The notes: generated by a model not told the origin, from the sequence alone. A stretch of DNA of 64,000 bases from CAWBCR01 sp963787375 (GCA_963787375.1 CAWBCR010000014.1:117443-181442); one strand, 5' to 3'. Positions 17,349 through 27,612 are shown, counted from the stretch's first letter. A program made the numbers and translations.

Positions 17349-20300
17349 CTACTGCTCAACTTTAACGTGCCTGTAGGGCAGCCACACACTGAACGTAGTG
17401 CCGACGCCCTCCTCACTTTCGAACGTTACCTCGCCACTGTGCATTACCGCAAGCTGCTGCACAATCGCCAGGCCCAGACCGGTGCCCGCCGACTTGAACA
17501 CCAGCGGGTTCAACTCACCACGGAAGAAGCGCTCAAAGATGCGCTCCTGATCTTCTTTCGGGATGCCGATGCCCGTGTCGGCCACGTCGATAGACACGCC
17601 CTCCGTGTCGGGCCGCACGCGAATAGTCACTGTGCCCTCGTCAGGTGTGTACTGGTACGCGTTGGCCGTCAGGTTGGTGATGATCTGCGTCACGCGGTCG
17701 TAGTCGCCTTCGATTGGCTGCAGGTCGTCGGGCAAGCTGGCCTCGATGACCATCTCGCGGCCCTCGCTCTTCTTGCGCCCTTCGAACGCGTCGAGCACCT
17801 GCCTGATCAGGTCGCGCAGGTCGATCTCGCGGATGTCCAGCTCCAACTGGCCCTGCTCGATCAGGGAGATGTCAAGCAGGTCGTTGACCAGCAGGCTGAG
17901 GCGGTCGGCATTGCTCTTGACCGTCTCCAGGAACTTGCGCTGCTGGTCGGTGATCTCGCCGGCTGCGCCCAGCAGCAGCAGGTCGGCGTAGCCCTTGATG
18001 CTGGTCATCGGCGTGCGCAGCTCGTGCGACACGCGCGCCACGAACTCACTCTTGATGCGGTCGGCGATGACCTCGCGGGTGATGTCGCGGAAGACGGACA
18101 CCAGCCCCAGGTATTCGTCGCCGTGCAGTACCGGCGAGACGTGCACCGAGACGACCCGGTCTTCAAGCTCAAGCTGCTCAGACAGGAACTGGCCGCGATA
18201 GTCGTGCGGCGATGCGCGCCACAGGTCGATGGTCTCGACCCAGTTCTCTGCGCCGGGGCCATACAGCCCGGTCATCTCCTGCGCCGGGCGGCCCAGCGCC
18301 TTGTCGCGTCGCAGGCCCAGCACGCGCTCGGCGGCGGCGTTGAACAGGATGATCTCGCCCGACTGGTCGGCCACCATCACGCCGTCGGCCACCGACTCGA
18401 GGATGGCCTGCGACTTGGCAGCTTCGGTTGTCTGGCTGCGCAGCATCACGCCCAGGCGCTCGGCCTGGTCGCGGATCAGGCGGTACAGTTCGGCGTTGTT
18501 GATGCTGGCTGCCACCTGGTTGGCTGCTGCCTCGACCAGCTTGAGGTGCTCGGCGTTGAAAGCGCTTTCTGTGTCGCTGTTGAAGAAGATGCAGCCCAGC
18601 ACTTCCTGGTTCGACATCAGCGGTGCGCCCAGCAGCGAGCGCCGGGCCTCGGTGCCGGGGATTTGCGCCCAGCGTGGGTCGACCTGCACGTTGTCGATAA
18701 CCAGCGACTCGCGGTTGTCCATGATCCAGCCGGCCAGCCCTTCGTGCCGGCGAATCTGCACTTGGCGACCACCGGGCGGCAGGCTTTCATCGTAGCGCAT
18801 CGAGGCACGGTGGATGAGCAAATCTGACTGTGGGTCGACCAGGAACAGCGTTCCCGAGTCGGCCCCCACGGCCTCACCGACCAGCTCCAGCGCGCGGTTC
18901 AGCACGCGGTCCAGGTCGAGACTGGCCGTCAGCTCGACCGCGATGCGGTACAGCGTGTCGATGCGGTCGCGCTCCTCGCGCAGCTCGCGCGTGCGCTCCT
19001 CGACGCGCTGCTCAAGCTCCTCGGATAGCGTGACCATCTGCGCGTACAGCCGTGCGTTGGTCATCGCCGTGGCGACCTGCCCGGCGAAGGTGCGCATCAG
19101 TTGCAGGTCGCTGTCGTCGAGCAGGTTGTCGGCCCCGCTGGCGACTCCCAGCACGCCCAGCACCTTCTCGTCGGAGATGATCGGGACGGCAACCTCGCTG
19201 CGCACCCACTCCTTGGCGGCCATATAGTCGGGGTCGTCGCTGACGTCGGGCACAAGCTGCGGCTCGCCGGATCTGGCGGCCCGCCCGGTGATCCCGGCGT
19301 CTATCGAGATTCGGCGGAAACGCTCGATCTCTCGGGTGGTGTAGCCGTGCGAAGCCTGCATGACCATCTCGCGATCATCGAGCGTGAACAGGCTGATCAG
19401 CGGATACTTGAAGGCTGAGGCCAGCTCGCGCACGACGCGCTCGAAGATCTCCTGAAGGTCGAGCGCGGAGTTCACCACGCGCGAGACTTCTTGCATGGTC
19501 GTCGTCTCAGACAGGCGCTGCTCAAGCTCGCTGTACAGTCGCGCGTTCTCGATGGACACGGCCACCTGCGCGGCGATCGGGCTGAGCACGCGCAGCGTCG
19601 CCTCGCTGAACGTGCCTTCCTGGGCGTAATCCTCGACGGTCAGCACGCCGGTCACCTCGCCGCTGGAGAACGGGACCCCCAGGAAGGACTTGAGCCGCGG
19701 CTCGGTGTGCTTGAGGTCCAGCTCCTTCAGTCGGTGGTCGACACCGCGGCTGATCAGCAGCGGCTCGCGCGTGTCGGCGACGTAGGTGTAGGGGTCTTTG
19801 CTGCCCGCTGCCAGCGCGTCGAGGTGCAGCCGCAGCCCTTTGCGCGCCGCCAGCAGGAACGTCAGCTTGCCGGTGGCGGGATCGCGCTGAATGAGTGACA
19901 GCGAGTCGACGCCCAGCACCTGCCCGATCTGGTCTTGCAGCGTCTGGTAAAGGTCTTCAATTGAGATGATCTGCGTCAGCGCGCGGCTCAGATCGTTGAT
20001 GATCGACAGCTCGCTGAGACGCTTCTCGGTCTCGTCGTGCAGGCGGGCGTTCTCCATGGCCGTCGCCACCGAGGCAGCCAGCGCGCGGGCCAGCCGGATC
20101 TCGCGCTGGCCGACGCGCCGCCCGGTGAAGCCATCCCACAGCTCGACCAGCCCGATAATGTCCTCGCGCACCACAAGCGGCAGCAGCAGCTCGGTGCCCA
20201 TGCCCTTGCTGTGCATCCAGGCCAACTCGTGAGCGGTGAGGTCGCGGCTTGCCGCGTCGACCACCACCACGTCCTGCTCTTTGATAACGCGGGCCGTGTT

Positions 20301-23300
20301 GGGGTAGTCCTGCAGGTCGCTGCGAATGTCAGCAGGTTCGATCTCGCGCGGGCCATCTTTGTGGGTGAAGTCGATCAGCGGGCTGAGCGCCCCGCTTGCC
20401 CGGTCGAGCAGCGAGATGTAGCAGCCCTCGAACTCCAGCGAGCGCACGAAGTAATCGGCAGCGTTCTTGACCACAGTATCCAGGTCGAGCGAGGCGGAGG
20501 CGATACGCCCCGCCTCGAACAGGATGCCCAGCTCGCGCTGGCGGGCCACTGTCTCCTGGAACAACTGCGCGTTCTGTACCGAGACGGCGGCCTGGTTGGT
20601 GACCGTCTGGGCCAGCTCGATCTGTTCCGGCTCGAAGTGCCGCTTCTTGCCCATCGCGTCGATGGTGATCACGCCGATCATGACGTTGCCGACCATCAGC
20701 GGAATGAGCAGCGTCGAGGACACACTGCGCCCGGTAAGCTGCTTGCCCAGCGGACCTGCCAGTGGATCGCTGTCCAGGTCTTCGATAGGCAGCGGCACTC
20801 TGGTTTCTTCGAGCCGCTTGAAGGCCGGGTTATCTTCGATACTGACCGTCAGCGGTTCGACCGAGCCGTCGGGGTTGGATGGCGACTGGATGGTTAGCGT
20901 GCCGGTCTTGCGGTCCGGCTCAATGACAATGACCGAGCCGCGCGGGGCGTCGAGCGCCCCGACCAGCTCGTCGACGGTGGTTTGCAGGATGCTGTTGCGG
21001 TCGAGCGAGCTGCCCAGCGTCGAGGAGATGCGGTTGAGCAGCGTCAGGCGCTGGGTACGGCTGTGCAGTTCGGCGGCGCGGTCCTGCGCCTCTTCAAACA
21101 GCCGGGCGTTTTCCAGCGCGACGGCGACCTGGTTGGCGAAGGCCGCTGCGACCTGTGCATCAGCCGGCGCGTAGGCGTGGGCCTCCGTCTTCTCGAAGAC
21201 CGTGATGCCGATCATGCTGCCACCGCTGACCATCGGCACGCCGAGCCAGCTTCGCAGGTGATCCTTCTTGCCCTTGTCCGCCACCGGCGGCGGCGCGTCG
21301 TCGACGACCAGCGGCTGGTTGTCGCGGGCGATCTGGCTGAACAGCGCCACGTCCTTGATGGCCATCGTCAGGCCAATCGTGTCGTCGTCGGTGCCCAGGC
21401 CGAGCGTGCCGACAAGCTGCACGGAGTCTTCGTCCTGCCCCTTGAGCCACAGCTCGACGTGGTCGTAGCGGATGACCTGGTCGGCCTGCTCCAGCGCGTT
21501 CTTCACCACGTCGTCGACGCTCAGCGTCGATGTGATGCGCCGTGATACCTCATTGAGTGCGGCAAGCTGCTGCCCGCGCAGTGCAATGTCGGCTTCGAGC
21601 ATCGCGCGCTGGGTGATGTCTTCGGCCAGCAGCACGACGCCGTTCAGCACTTCCTGCTCGTCAAAGCGGGGGTAGAGGTACAGGTTCAGGTGCCGCACCT
21701 CGTCGCCGACGGTGTACTGTGCATTGGGCCGCTCGATGGGCTGGGCTTTCTGGACGACCTCAAGGAGGTCGTCGGCCAGCCCCAGCGCGGCCAGTGCCGG
21801 CTGTTCCTCGAACAGCTTCTTGCCAACCATGTCTGCCGGCCAGCCGTACTGCTCGCGGACGTAGCCGTTGAGCGACTCGATACGGCCGTCGCGGTCCATC
21901 ACCACGATGCCCTGCTGGATGGACTGCACGATGGCCTCGTTGAAGCTCTGAAGCTCCAACGTCTCTTGGTAAAGGCGTGTGTTGTCCAGCGCGGACGACG
22001 CCTGCTGCATGAACAGCTCGATGGGTCGCATGCTGCTGATGGTTGGCTTGAGGCCATCCTTCGGATCGCGCAGGTTGATCACGCCGATGATGTCCGATCC
22101 GGCGAACATTGGCAGGTACACCTGGTCGAGTGGGTGCCAGTGTCCGGGGTCCACTTGGGTGTCTTTGCCCCTGTCAGCGGGCACGTGTTCGATAACCCAC
22201 GGGTTGTCGTGCTCAAGATAGTAGCAGGTGCCCATACGCAGCGCGCCGAAGGCCGGGTCGTCGAAGCGGTGCGCCCAGGTTGTGCCGGGCAGCAGCTCTT
22301 TGGCCAGCTTCTTCTCGCCGGCTTCGTCGTAGCCGGCGGTCGCCATCTCGACGACGTCGCTGTCGGGGCCGTGCAGCGTCACAGCCACGCGACCCCAGCC
22401 AACGGACCGGATGCCGCGCGCGATGATCGCGAGGCGGTCTTTCAGGTCGCGCGTTTGCTGTAGCGCGGTGGTGATCAGGTGAAGCTGCTGCAGGCGGTCG
22501 CGCTCGCCGGCTGCAGCGGCTGCCTCGTCCTGCACGGCCTGGTACAGCCGAGCGTTTTCGTACTCGACGATGATCTGGCTGGCCAGCAGCGCGAACAGGT
22601 CACGGTCGTCCTCAGTGAAGGCCGAGCCGCGCCGCGTGCTGCCGATCAGCATCAGCCCCTTCTGCATCTCGACCTGCATTGGCAGTGCGACGAAGGTGTT
22701 CGCGCCAAGCTGCTCGGCGACCTGAGCGGGCGGGGTGCCCCCCTTGCCGCCGGGCGCATACAGCGTGGGTTCCTGCTCGTTATAGCAGTGGAACAGTGGG
22801 CTGTCGCTGCCCAGCAGCGTCTCGAAGGCGAACCCGTCAGGCAGCTTGCCCTCGGAGGCGATCAGCGACATCTGGTCGCTGCCGACGCTGTCCAGCGCGA
22901 TCAGGCACTGCTCGACGTCCATCTCCTTCACCACCGAGCGGGCGATGTCGCGCAGCACCTCGTCCGGGCTGTGCGTCGTGTCGACGCTTTCCATGATGCG
23001 GTGCAGCGCCAGCAGGCGCTGCGCGCGGCGGTTGAGCTGCTCGTTGACCTGCGACAGTTCGATGTCCTTGCGGATCATCTCCTGCGAGAGATTGTCAAGC
23101 TCCTGGTAGCTCTTGCCCAGGTTATCAAGGCTGCGGCCCAGCTCCTCGGCACGCTCCTCGACGGAGCGGTACAGCCGGCTGTTCTCGACCACGACGGCGG
23201 CCTGGTTGCCGAAAATCTCGATTAGCTCGATGACCTCGCGGCTGGGCACCAGCCCGGTTCGCGGCTGGTCAATGGTCAGGATACCCAGCAGTTCATCGCC

Positions 23301-26231
23301 CGACGAGCGAAGCTGCACCAGCAGCAGGTCGCCGGGCTGCCACAGGCCTTCCATCGCCTCCGAGCTAGACTCGGGCGGGAACGGCAGGCCCAGCGTCTTC
23401 ATCAAGCCGGCGCTTTCGGTGTGCGGCACGAAGAACGAGCTGCTCATGCGGTACTTGTCGATGAGGTACGGCTTGACCAGCTCGAAGTCGACCTCGGTTC
23501 CTTCCAGGTTCTTGAAGACAGCTTCCGGCAGGCCGTACTGCGCCACGTGATGCAGCGTCTTGGCCGCGTCGTCCAGAACGCTGATCAGCGCCACGTCGAA
23601 GTCAACCGACTCGGAGATGGCACGGGCCACCGAACTCAGGTTGCTCTCGACCGATTGGTCGCTGCGGAACATGCGGCCCAGCTCGAAGATCTGGGTCATC
23701 TGCTCGGCGCGCCGGCGCAGCAGCTCGGAGCGCTCGACCTGTTCTTGGTGGCGGGTGGCGTTGGTCACGGCGATGATCGCCTGCGATGACAGCGCCTGGA
23801 TGTACTCGGCGGCGCTGGGGCCCAGCCCGCGCGGTTTGTCGCCGTACAGGCTGATCACGCCGACCGTCTTGCCCTCGAACACAATCGGCACCAACAGCGC
23901 GGACCGCGCGCCGGCGATGGGGCTGGGGTAGTGGGATACCTTGTCGAAGTCGTCGATGACGAGTGTCTCGCCGCTCTGCGCGGCGGCTTTCTCCAGGATC
24001 AGCGCCTCCGGGCCAACCGTTGTGCCAAACTGCATCAGGTGGCGCAGCTCGCCGGTATCTTTGTTCCAGTCGAACATGGTCAGCCCGCCCCACTGCGCGC
24101 CTTCGGCGCGCTGGGCCTCAACGGCGATAACCTCCAGAATGCGCTCAAGTTCCAGTGTGGCGTTCAGTTCGCGGCTGATGCGCGATACAGAGCGCAGCTC
24201 TGCTGCGCGCTTGCGCAGCGTGGTGTCAGTATCCTGATACAGGCGCGCGTTGTCGATCAGCGTGGCAGCCTGTCCGGCGAAGATCGCAGCCAGCCGCTTG
24301 TCGTCTTCGTCAAAGTCGGTGCCGTCGGTCTTATTGGCGACCTGCAGCATCCCAAAGCGGCGGCCCGCGGCGCTGAGCGGGGCCATCAGCGCGGTGCGCA
24401 TGCCTGACCCGCGCGCGAAGTCGCGCATGCCAAGCTGGTCGACGTCCTGGTCGGTGAAGACGTGGTTCGACTCGAATAAGTCGCGCTCGCGCCACACCTC
24501 CCGGGCCAGCCCGCGCTTGCCGACCGCCAACGAATAGGTCTGCACAACCTCGTCCGACACGCCAAAGAACGGCGTGCGGGCGATGAGCACATCATCGTCC
24601 GGCTCGTGGATCAGCACGCCGCAGATATCCACGCCCATCAATTCGGCGATGCGCTGGGTAAGCTGCCCGTACAGTTCCTCCGGGTTGGTGAAGGCGCTCA
24701 TCGCCTGGGCGATCTGCTGGAGGCCCTCCAGTTCGGCGACGCGACTCTGCTCCTGCAGGTACAGCCGGGCGCTCTCGACGATAATAGCCGCCTGGTCTGC
24801 ATAGGTTTGCAGCAGGCGGATGTCTTCCATGCTGAACGGCGTGCTGTCGAGCTTGTTCGATACCTGGAGCACGCCAATGTGCTCCTCACCGACGATCATG
24901 GCAGCCATCGCCGTCGTCTTGACGCCGGCCAGCTCGGCCAGCTCCAGCAAGCCCATCTCTTCGGCCATGCGGTCGTTCGGCACGTCGTTGCTGAACCAGT
25001 AAGTCACGTCTTCCCACAGCACGCGGGCCTGGCTGCCCTTCTTGAGGGTGATCGCATAGCGGCTGGCGACGAGGTCCGCCACGCCGTACAGCGGTCGCTG
25101 TGCGACCAGCCGCTCCTGCTCGCGGTCGTACAGCAGCACGCCGGCCAGTTCCGTCTCCATTAACTCGGCCAGCTGCTTGCCCAACTGCGCGAACAACTGG
25201 CGCGGGTCCTGAAGCTCGCTAATGGCCTCGGCGATCTTCTGGAGGCCGGACAGCTCGATGACGCGCTCGGCCTGCTCGCTGTACTGGCGGGCGTTTTCGA
25301 GCGCGCTGGCGGCCTGCTCGGCGATCAACGTCAACAGCGCCTGATCTTCGCGGTCAAAATGCGCGACCGTCGTGGAAAAGACTTCAAGTGTCCCGATGAA
25401 GCGGTTGCGGATGGTCATCGGCACGCCGAGGTAGCTCAGCATAGGCGTGTCGGTGGGGCGCAGCAGCGGTCGCGGCTCGGCCTGCTCATCGATATCGACG
25501 ACCAGCAGCGGCTGGCGCTTGAGCGCGATCCAGCCGGGGAAGCCCTCGCCCCGGCGGTAGGTCTGACCCTCGGCCTGTGTGGCGGCGACGTATGGCTCCG
25601 AGCCTGAGCGGGCCGCCGGGCGCAGCAGTTCGACCTCGCTGTCCCACAGGCAGATCTGTGCGGATTCGTAATCGACCAGCCGCCTGGCCCCCGCCAGCGT
25701 CGCCAGGAGAGTGGTGTTCAGCTCCAGGCTGGCGTTGATGGCCTGCACGGCCTCAGCCAGCACCCGGATAGCGCGTCCCGAGCCGCGCGATTCGCGGTCG
25801 AGGACGGGCAGCGGCGCTTCCTCACGCATCACGACGATGAACTGCGCCACGTCTCCGACGGCGACACGGTGCGAACGCGCCTCGATCTTGCGGTCGTTGA
25901 TCGTAAACTGGGCCTGCCCTTCGGTGGCGAACAGCTCCAGAAAGGCGTTCGCCGGGATCACGCGCTGGGCCAGCAGCCACAGGTCAGGCTCGCCGCCGTC
26001 GAGGTTAAACCACAGCCGTGTGACGTCATTGGCGAAGACCACCTGCCCGCCCACGCGGCTGACGATGACGCCGTCGCTGACCGAGGCAAGGTTGACCGGA
26101 ATGACCGGATCATCGCTGCCGATCATCTGCTGCCGCCGCTGGCTGGCCACGCGTGCCGAAATCATCACCCCGGTGATGATGACCAGCCCGATGATCAGGA
26201 AGAATATGCCGACAGTTGTTGCTGTGTCCAT
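17349..26231 (-). CDS. Giant sensor histidine kinase with 13 GAF domains
   Basis: A single open frame of 2960 residues. One membrane helix (6-28) is followed by a degenerate PAS domain (about 40-125). Thirteen GAF domains follow, recognised by their closing helices of the form QVAxAxxNARLY; these end near residues 310, 490, 664, 827, 1022, 1227, 1418, 1708, 1890, 2063, 2228, 2393 and 2578. A PAS domain (about 1430-1545) sits between GAF7 and GAF8 and another (about 2600-2710) after GAF13; coiled-coils follow GAF5 and GAF12 (EELEQRVEERTRELREERDR). The kinase core has the phosphoacceptor His near 2736 (FVARVSHELRTPM), N box NLTANAYQYTP and G boxes DTGIGIP and GTGLGLAIV. No receiver domain is attached. 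GAF ligands are unknown. It lies between two receiver-protein genes (59- and 52-nt gaps), its probable phosphorelay partners. Confidence 0.9.
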   Translation of the reverse strand: MDTATTVGIFFLIIGLVIITGVMISARVASQRRQQMIGSDDPVIPVNLASVSDGVIVSRVGGQVVFANDVTRLWFNLDGGEPDLWLLAQRVIPANAFLELFATEGQAQFTINDRKIEARSHRVAVGDVAQFIVVMREEAPLPVLDRESRGSGRAIRVLAEAVQAINASLELNTTLLATLAGARRLVDYESAQICLWDSEVELLRPAARSGSEPYVAATQAEGQTYRRGEGFPGWIALKRQPLLVVDIDEQAEPRPLLRPTDTPMLSYLGVPMTIRNRFIGTLEVFSTTVAHFDREDQALLTLIAEQAASALENARQYSEQAERVIELSGLQKIAEAISELQDPRQLFAQLGKQLAELMETELAGVLLYDREQERLVAQRPLYGVADLVASRYAITLKKGSQARVLWEDVTYWFSNDVPNDRMAEEMGLLELAELAGVKTTAMAAMIVGEEHIGVLQVSNKLDSTPFSMEDIRLLQTYADQAAIIVESARLYLQEQSRVAELEGLQQIAQAMSAFTNPEELYGQLTQRIAELMGVDICGVLIHEPDDDVLIARTPFFGVSDEVVQTYSLAVGKRGLAREVWRERDLFESNHVFTDQDVDQLGMRDFARGSGMRTALMAPLSAAGRRFGMLQVANKTDGTDFDEDDKRLAAIFAGQAATLIDNARLYQDTDTTLRKRAAELRSVSRISRELNATLELERILEVIAVEAQRAEGAQWGGLTMFDWNKDTGELRHLMQFGTTVGPEALILEKAAAQSGETLVIDDFDKVSHYPSPIAGARSALLVPIVFEGKTVGVISLYGDKPRGLGPSAAEYIQALSSQAIIAVTNATRHQEQVERSELLRRRAEQMTQIFELGRMFRSDQSVESNLSSVARAISESVDFDVALISVLDDAAKTLHHVAQYGLPEAVFKNLEGTEVDFELVKPYLIDKYRMSSSFFVPHTESAGLMKTLGLPFPPESSSEAMEGLWQPGDLLLVQLRSSGDELLGILTIDQPRTGLVPSREVIELIEIFGNQAAVVVENSRLYRSVEERAEELGRSLDNLGKSYQELDNLSQEMIRKDIELSQVNEQLNRRAQRLLALHRIMESVDTTHSPDEVLRDIARSVVKEMDVEQCLIALDSVGSDQMSLIASEGKLPDGFAFETLLGSDSPLFHCYNEQEPTLYAPGGKGGTPPAQVAEQLGANTFVALPMQVEMQKGLMLIGSTRRGSAFTEDDRDLFALLASQIIVEYENARLYQAVQDEAAAAAGERDRLQQLHLITTALQQTRDLKDRLAIIARGIRSVGWGRVAVTLHGPDSDVVEMATAGYDEAGEKKLAKELLPGTTWAHRFDDPAFGALRMGTCYYLEHDNPWVIEHVPADRGKDTQVDPGHWHPLDQVYLPMFAGSDIIGVINLRDPKDGLKPTISSMRPIELFMQQASSALDNTRLYQETLELQSFNEAIVQSIQQGIVVMDRDGRIESLNGYVREQYGWPADMVGKKLFEEQPALAALGLADDLLEVVQKAQPIERPNAQYTVGDEVRHLNLYLYPRFDEQEVLNGVVLLAEDITQRAMLEADIALRGQQLAALNEVSRRITSTLSVDDVVKNALEQADQVIRYDHVELWLKGQDEDSVQLVGTLGLGTDDDTIGLTMAIKDVALFSQIARDNQPLVVDDAPPPVADKGKKDHLRSWLGVPMVSGGSMIGITVFEKTEAHAYAPADAQVAAAFANQVAVALENARLFEEAQDRAAELHSRTQRLTLLNRISSTLGSSLDRNSILQTTVDELVGALDAPRGSVIVIEPDRKTGTLTIQSPSNPDGSVEPLTVSIEDNPAFKRLEETRVPLPIEDLDSDPLAGPLGKQLTGRSVSSTLLIPLMVGNVMIGVITIDAMGKKRHFEPEQIELAQTVTNQAAVSVQNAQLFQETVARQRELGILFEAGRIASASLDLDTVVKNAADYFVRSLEFEGCYISLLDRASGALSPLIDFTHKDGPREIEPADIRSDLQDYPNTARVIKEQDVVVVDAASRDLTAHELAWMHSKGMGTELLLPLVVREDIIGLVELWDGFTGRRVGQREIRLARALAASVATAMENARLHDETEKRLSELSIINDLSRALTQIISIEDLYQTLQDQIGQVLGVDSLSLIQRDPATGKLTFLLAARKGLRLHLDALAAGSKDPYTYVADTREPLLISRGVDHRLKELDLKHTEPRLKSFLGVPFSSGEVTGVLTVEDYAQEGTFSEATLRVLSPIAAQVAVSIENARLYSELEQRLSETTTMQEVSRVVNSALDLQEIFERVVRELASAFKYPLISLFTLDDREMVMQASHGYTTREIERFRRISIDAGITGRAARSGEPQLVPDVSDDPDYMAAKEWVRSEVAVPIISDEKVLGVLGVASGADNLLDDSDLQLMRTFAGQVATAMTNARLYAQMVTLSEELEQRVEERTRELREERDRIDTLYRIAVELTASLDLDRVLNRALELVGEAVGADSGTLFLVDPQSDLLIHRASMRYDESLPPGGRQVQIRRHEGLAGWIMDNRESLVIDNVQVDPRWAQIPGTEARRSLLGAPLMSNQEVLGCIFFNSDTESAFNAEHLKLVEAAANQVAASINNAELYRLIRDQAERLGVMLRSQTTEAAKSQAILESVADGVMVADQSGEIILFNAAAERVLGLRRDKALGRPAQEMTGLYGPGAENWVETIDLWRASPHDYRGQFLSEQLELEDRVVSVHVSPVLHGDEYLGLVSVFRDITREVIADRIKSEFVARVSHELRTPMTSIKGYADLLLLGAAGEITDQQRKFLETVKSNADRLSLLVNDLLDISLIEQGQLELDIREIDLRDLIRQVLDAFEGRKKSEGREMVIEASLPDDLQPIEGDYDRVTQIITNLTANAYQYTPDEGTVTIRVRPDTEGVSIDVADTGIGIPKEDQERIFERFFRGELNPLVFKSAGTGLGLAIVQQLAVMHSGEVTFESEEGVGTTFSVWLPYRHVKVEQ

Positions 26232-26290
26232 GGTGCTACCATCCCAACCGGCTCATAAGGGACAATGCCGCGCTGCTGCGCCGGTCTTGA

Positions 26291-27190
26291 TCAGGCTGTG
26301 CTGCTCTGCTGCGCCTTGCGACGCTCCTCGGCAGCGGCCTCCGTGATCTCGCGTATGTCGGAGAACTCGCGCTCAGACTTGATGACCCCGATCGCCAGCT
26401 TCATCAACGGGACGAGCCGCTCTTTGCCCGCGCCGTCGTCGATCTTCATGCCGCCCTGCTCGCGGTCAACATACGAGTAGTGGCTTTTCACTTCCTCGTT
26501 GAAGCGCTTCTCCAGCGTCGACTTGATCTCTTCGGAGCACGAGGGTTTAGTGATCAGCACGAAGTTGTCGCCGCCGGGATGCCCGATGAAGTCGTCGGGC
26601 GAGCCTTTGGCGTCGACGATCTCGCTGATCATCATGGCGGTGAAGCGCAGCACCTCGTCCCCGGCGACAAAGCCGTACTTGTCCTTGAAGGGATCGAACG
26701 AGTTGATGCGCAGATCCATATAGACCCAATCCTTCTTGCGGATCAGCTCGCGCAGCGCGTCCTCGATCAGCCGCCCGCTGGGCAGCCCGGAGCGCGGATC
26801 GGTGAGGCCCATGCGCTCGGACGCGCGGATAGCGTTGGCGATACGCAGCCGCAGTTCTTCGATGTCGAAGGGTTTGGTGATGTAGTCGTCAGCGCCCAGC
26901 TCCAGCCCGGCGATGCGGTCGCTGCGCTCGTCCTTCTGTGTCAGGAAGATGATCGGGATGTGCTTGGTGCGGGCGTTGGTCCGCAGCGATTTACACACTG
27001 TGTAGCCGTCGATATCCGGCAGGTTGATGTCCAGGATGATCAACTGGGGAAGCTGCTGCTGAGAGACGGTCAACGCGTCGCCGCCCCGGTTGGCCACTTC
27101 AAGGTCGTAGCCCTGCCCGGTGAAGTAGATCTTAAGCATGTTGGCGATGTCTTGCTCGTCTTCGACAACCAGGATTTTACCCTTGGACAT
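26291..27190 (-). CDS. Response regulator with degenerate GGDEF-like domain
   Basis: 299 residues. Residues 1-125 are a receiver domain (EDE at 10-12, Asp in LIILDINLPDIDG, Lys in YITKPFDIEEL). Residues 140-275 resemble a GGDEF fold (DPRSGLPSGRLIEDAL for the usual DxLTGLxNRR; DLRINSFDPFKDKYG for the substrate region), but the active-site signature reads GGDNF instead of GGDEF, with Asn replacing the catalytic Glu. Diguanylate cyclase activity is therefore doubtful and a binding or dimerisation role is more likely. First gene of the operon with the 13-GAF kinase; a perfect -10 lies about 100 nt upstream. Confidence 0.85.
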   Translation of the reverse strand: MSKGKILVVEDEQDIANMLKIYFTGQGYDLEVANRGGDALTVSQQQLPQLIILDINLPDIDGYTVCKSLRTNARTKHIPIIFLTQKDERSDRIAGLELGADDYITKPFDIEELRLRIANAIRASERMGLTDPRSGLPSGRLIEDALRELIRKKDWVYMDLRINSFDPFKDKYGFVAGDEVLRFTAMMISEIVDAKGSPDDFIGHPGGDNFVLITKPSCSEEIKSTLEKRFNEEVKSHYSYVDREQGGMKIDDGAGKERLVPLMKLAIGVIKSEREFSDIREITEAAAEERRKAQQSSTA

Positions 27191-27291
27191 TCTGAGATTG
27201 CCTCCGTGCGCGCCCGCGTTCGGTTCCGGGATGGTGGGCGCGCCTCACCTGATGATCAAAGGTAGTGCAAGTGACTCTATGGTCGCCACCC

Positions 27292-27297
27292 ATTATA
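27292..27297 (-). promoter_or_regulatory. Candidate -10 box of the GAF-kinase signalling operon
   Basis: TATAAT on the minus strand, about 100 nt upstream of the response-regulator start. No matching -35 hexamer is evident, so an activator or an alternative sigma factor may be needed. Confidence 0.45.
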
Positions 27298-27396
27298 GTC
27301 GAAAAAGCGCGCGGCGGCTTTGCCACCTCTGTCCTGAATATGGGGCGGCTGCAAAGCCCCCCGGATGCCCGGTGTGGCAGACATGTGCCACCGGGT

Positions 27397-27612
27397 TCAC
27401 GCCGCCGGGATGGCCTTCACGTCGAGCGGTAGCGTGAGCTTGTCGCGGTCGTGCCGGCTGAAATTGAACACGGCAAAACCAACCACCCGCCCATCTGGCG
27501 TGCGGCGCTCAAATACATCCTCGTCAATCTCTTCCATAGAGGCGTGAGCATCCTCGAAGATGACTTCAAGGTAGTCGCCTTCGCGGTCATACCAGACCCT
27601 CATTTCGGCCAT
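27397..27612 (-). CDS. DUF2283-family protein
   Basis: 71 residues with the DUF2283 pattern: WYDREGDYLEVIFE near the start, an acidic middle (MEEIDEDVFERR), then GRVVGFAVFNFS. Function of the family is not established; its members are small and often lie next to RelE/Barnase-fold-like genes. It overlaps the upstream gene by 13 nt and so is translationally coupled to it. An imperfect hairpin without a T-run (27368-27396) follows the stop. Confidence 0.75.
   Translation of the reverse strand: MAEMRVWYDREGDYLEVIFEDAHASMEEIDEDVFERRTPDGRVVGFAVFNFSRHDRDKLTLPLDVKAIPAA

Noticed and set aside
17238..18827. 529-codon plus-strand frame opposite the giant kinase, and similar long frames at 20037, 22479 and 24606
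   Set aside because: They are antisense shadows of a GAF/kinase gene with clear motifs; the products have no recognisable domain and a biased composition.
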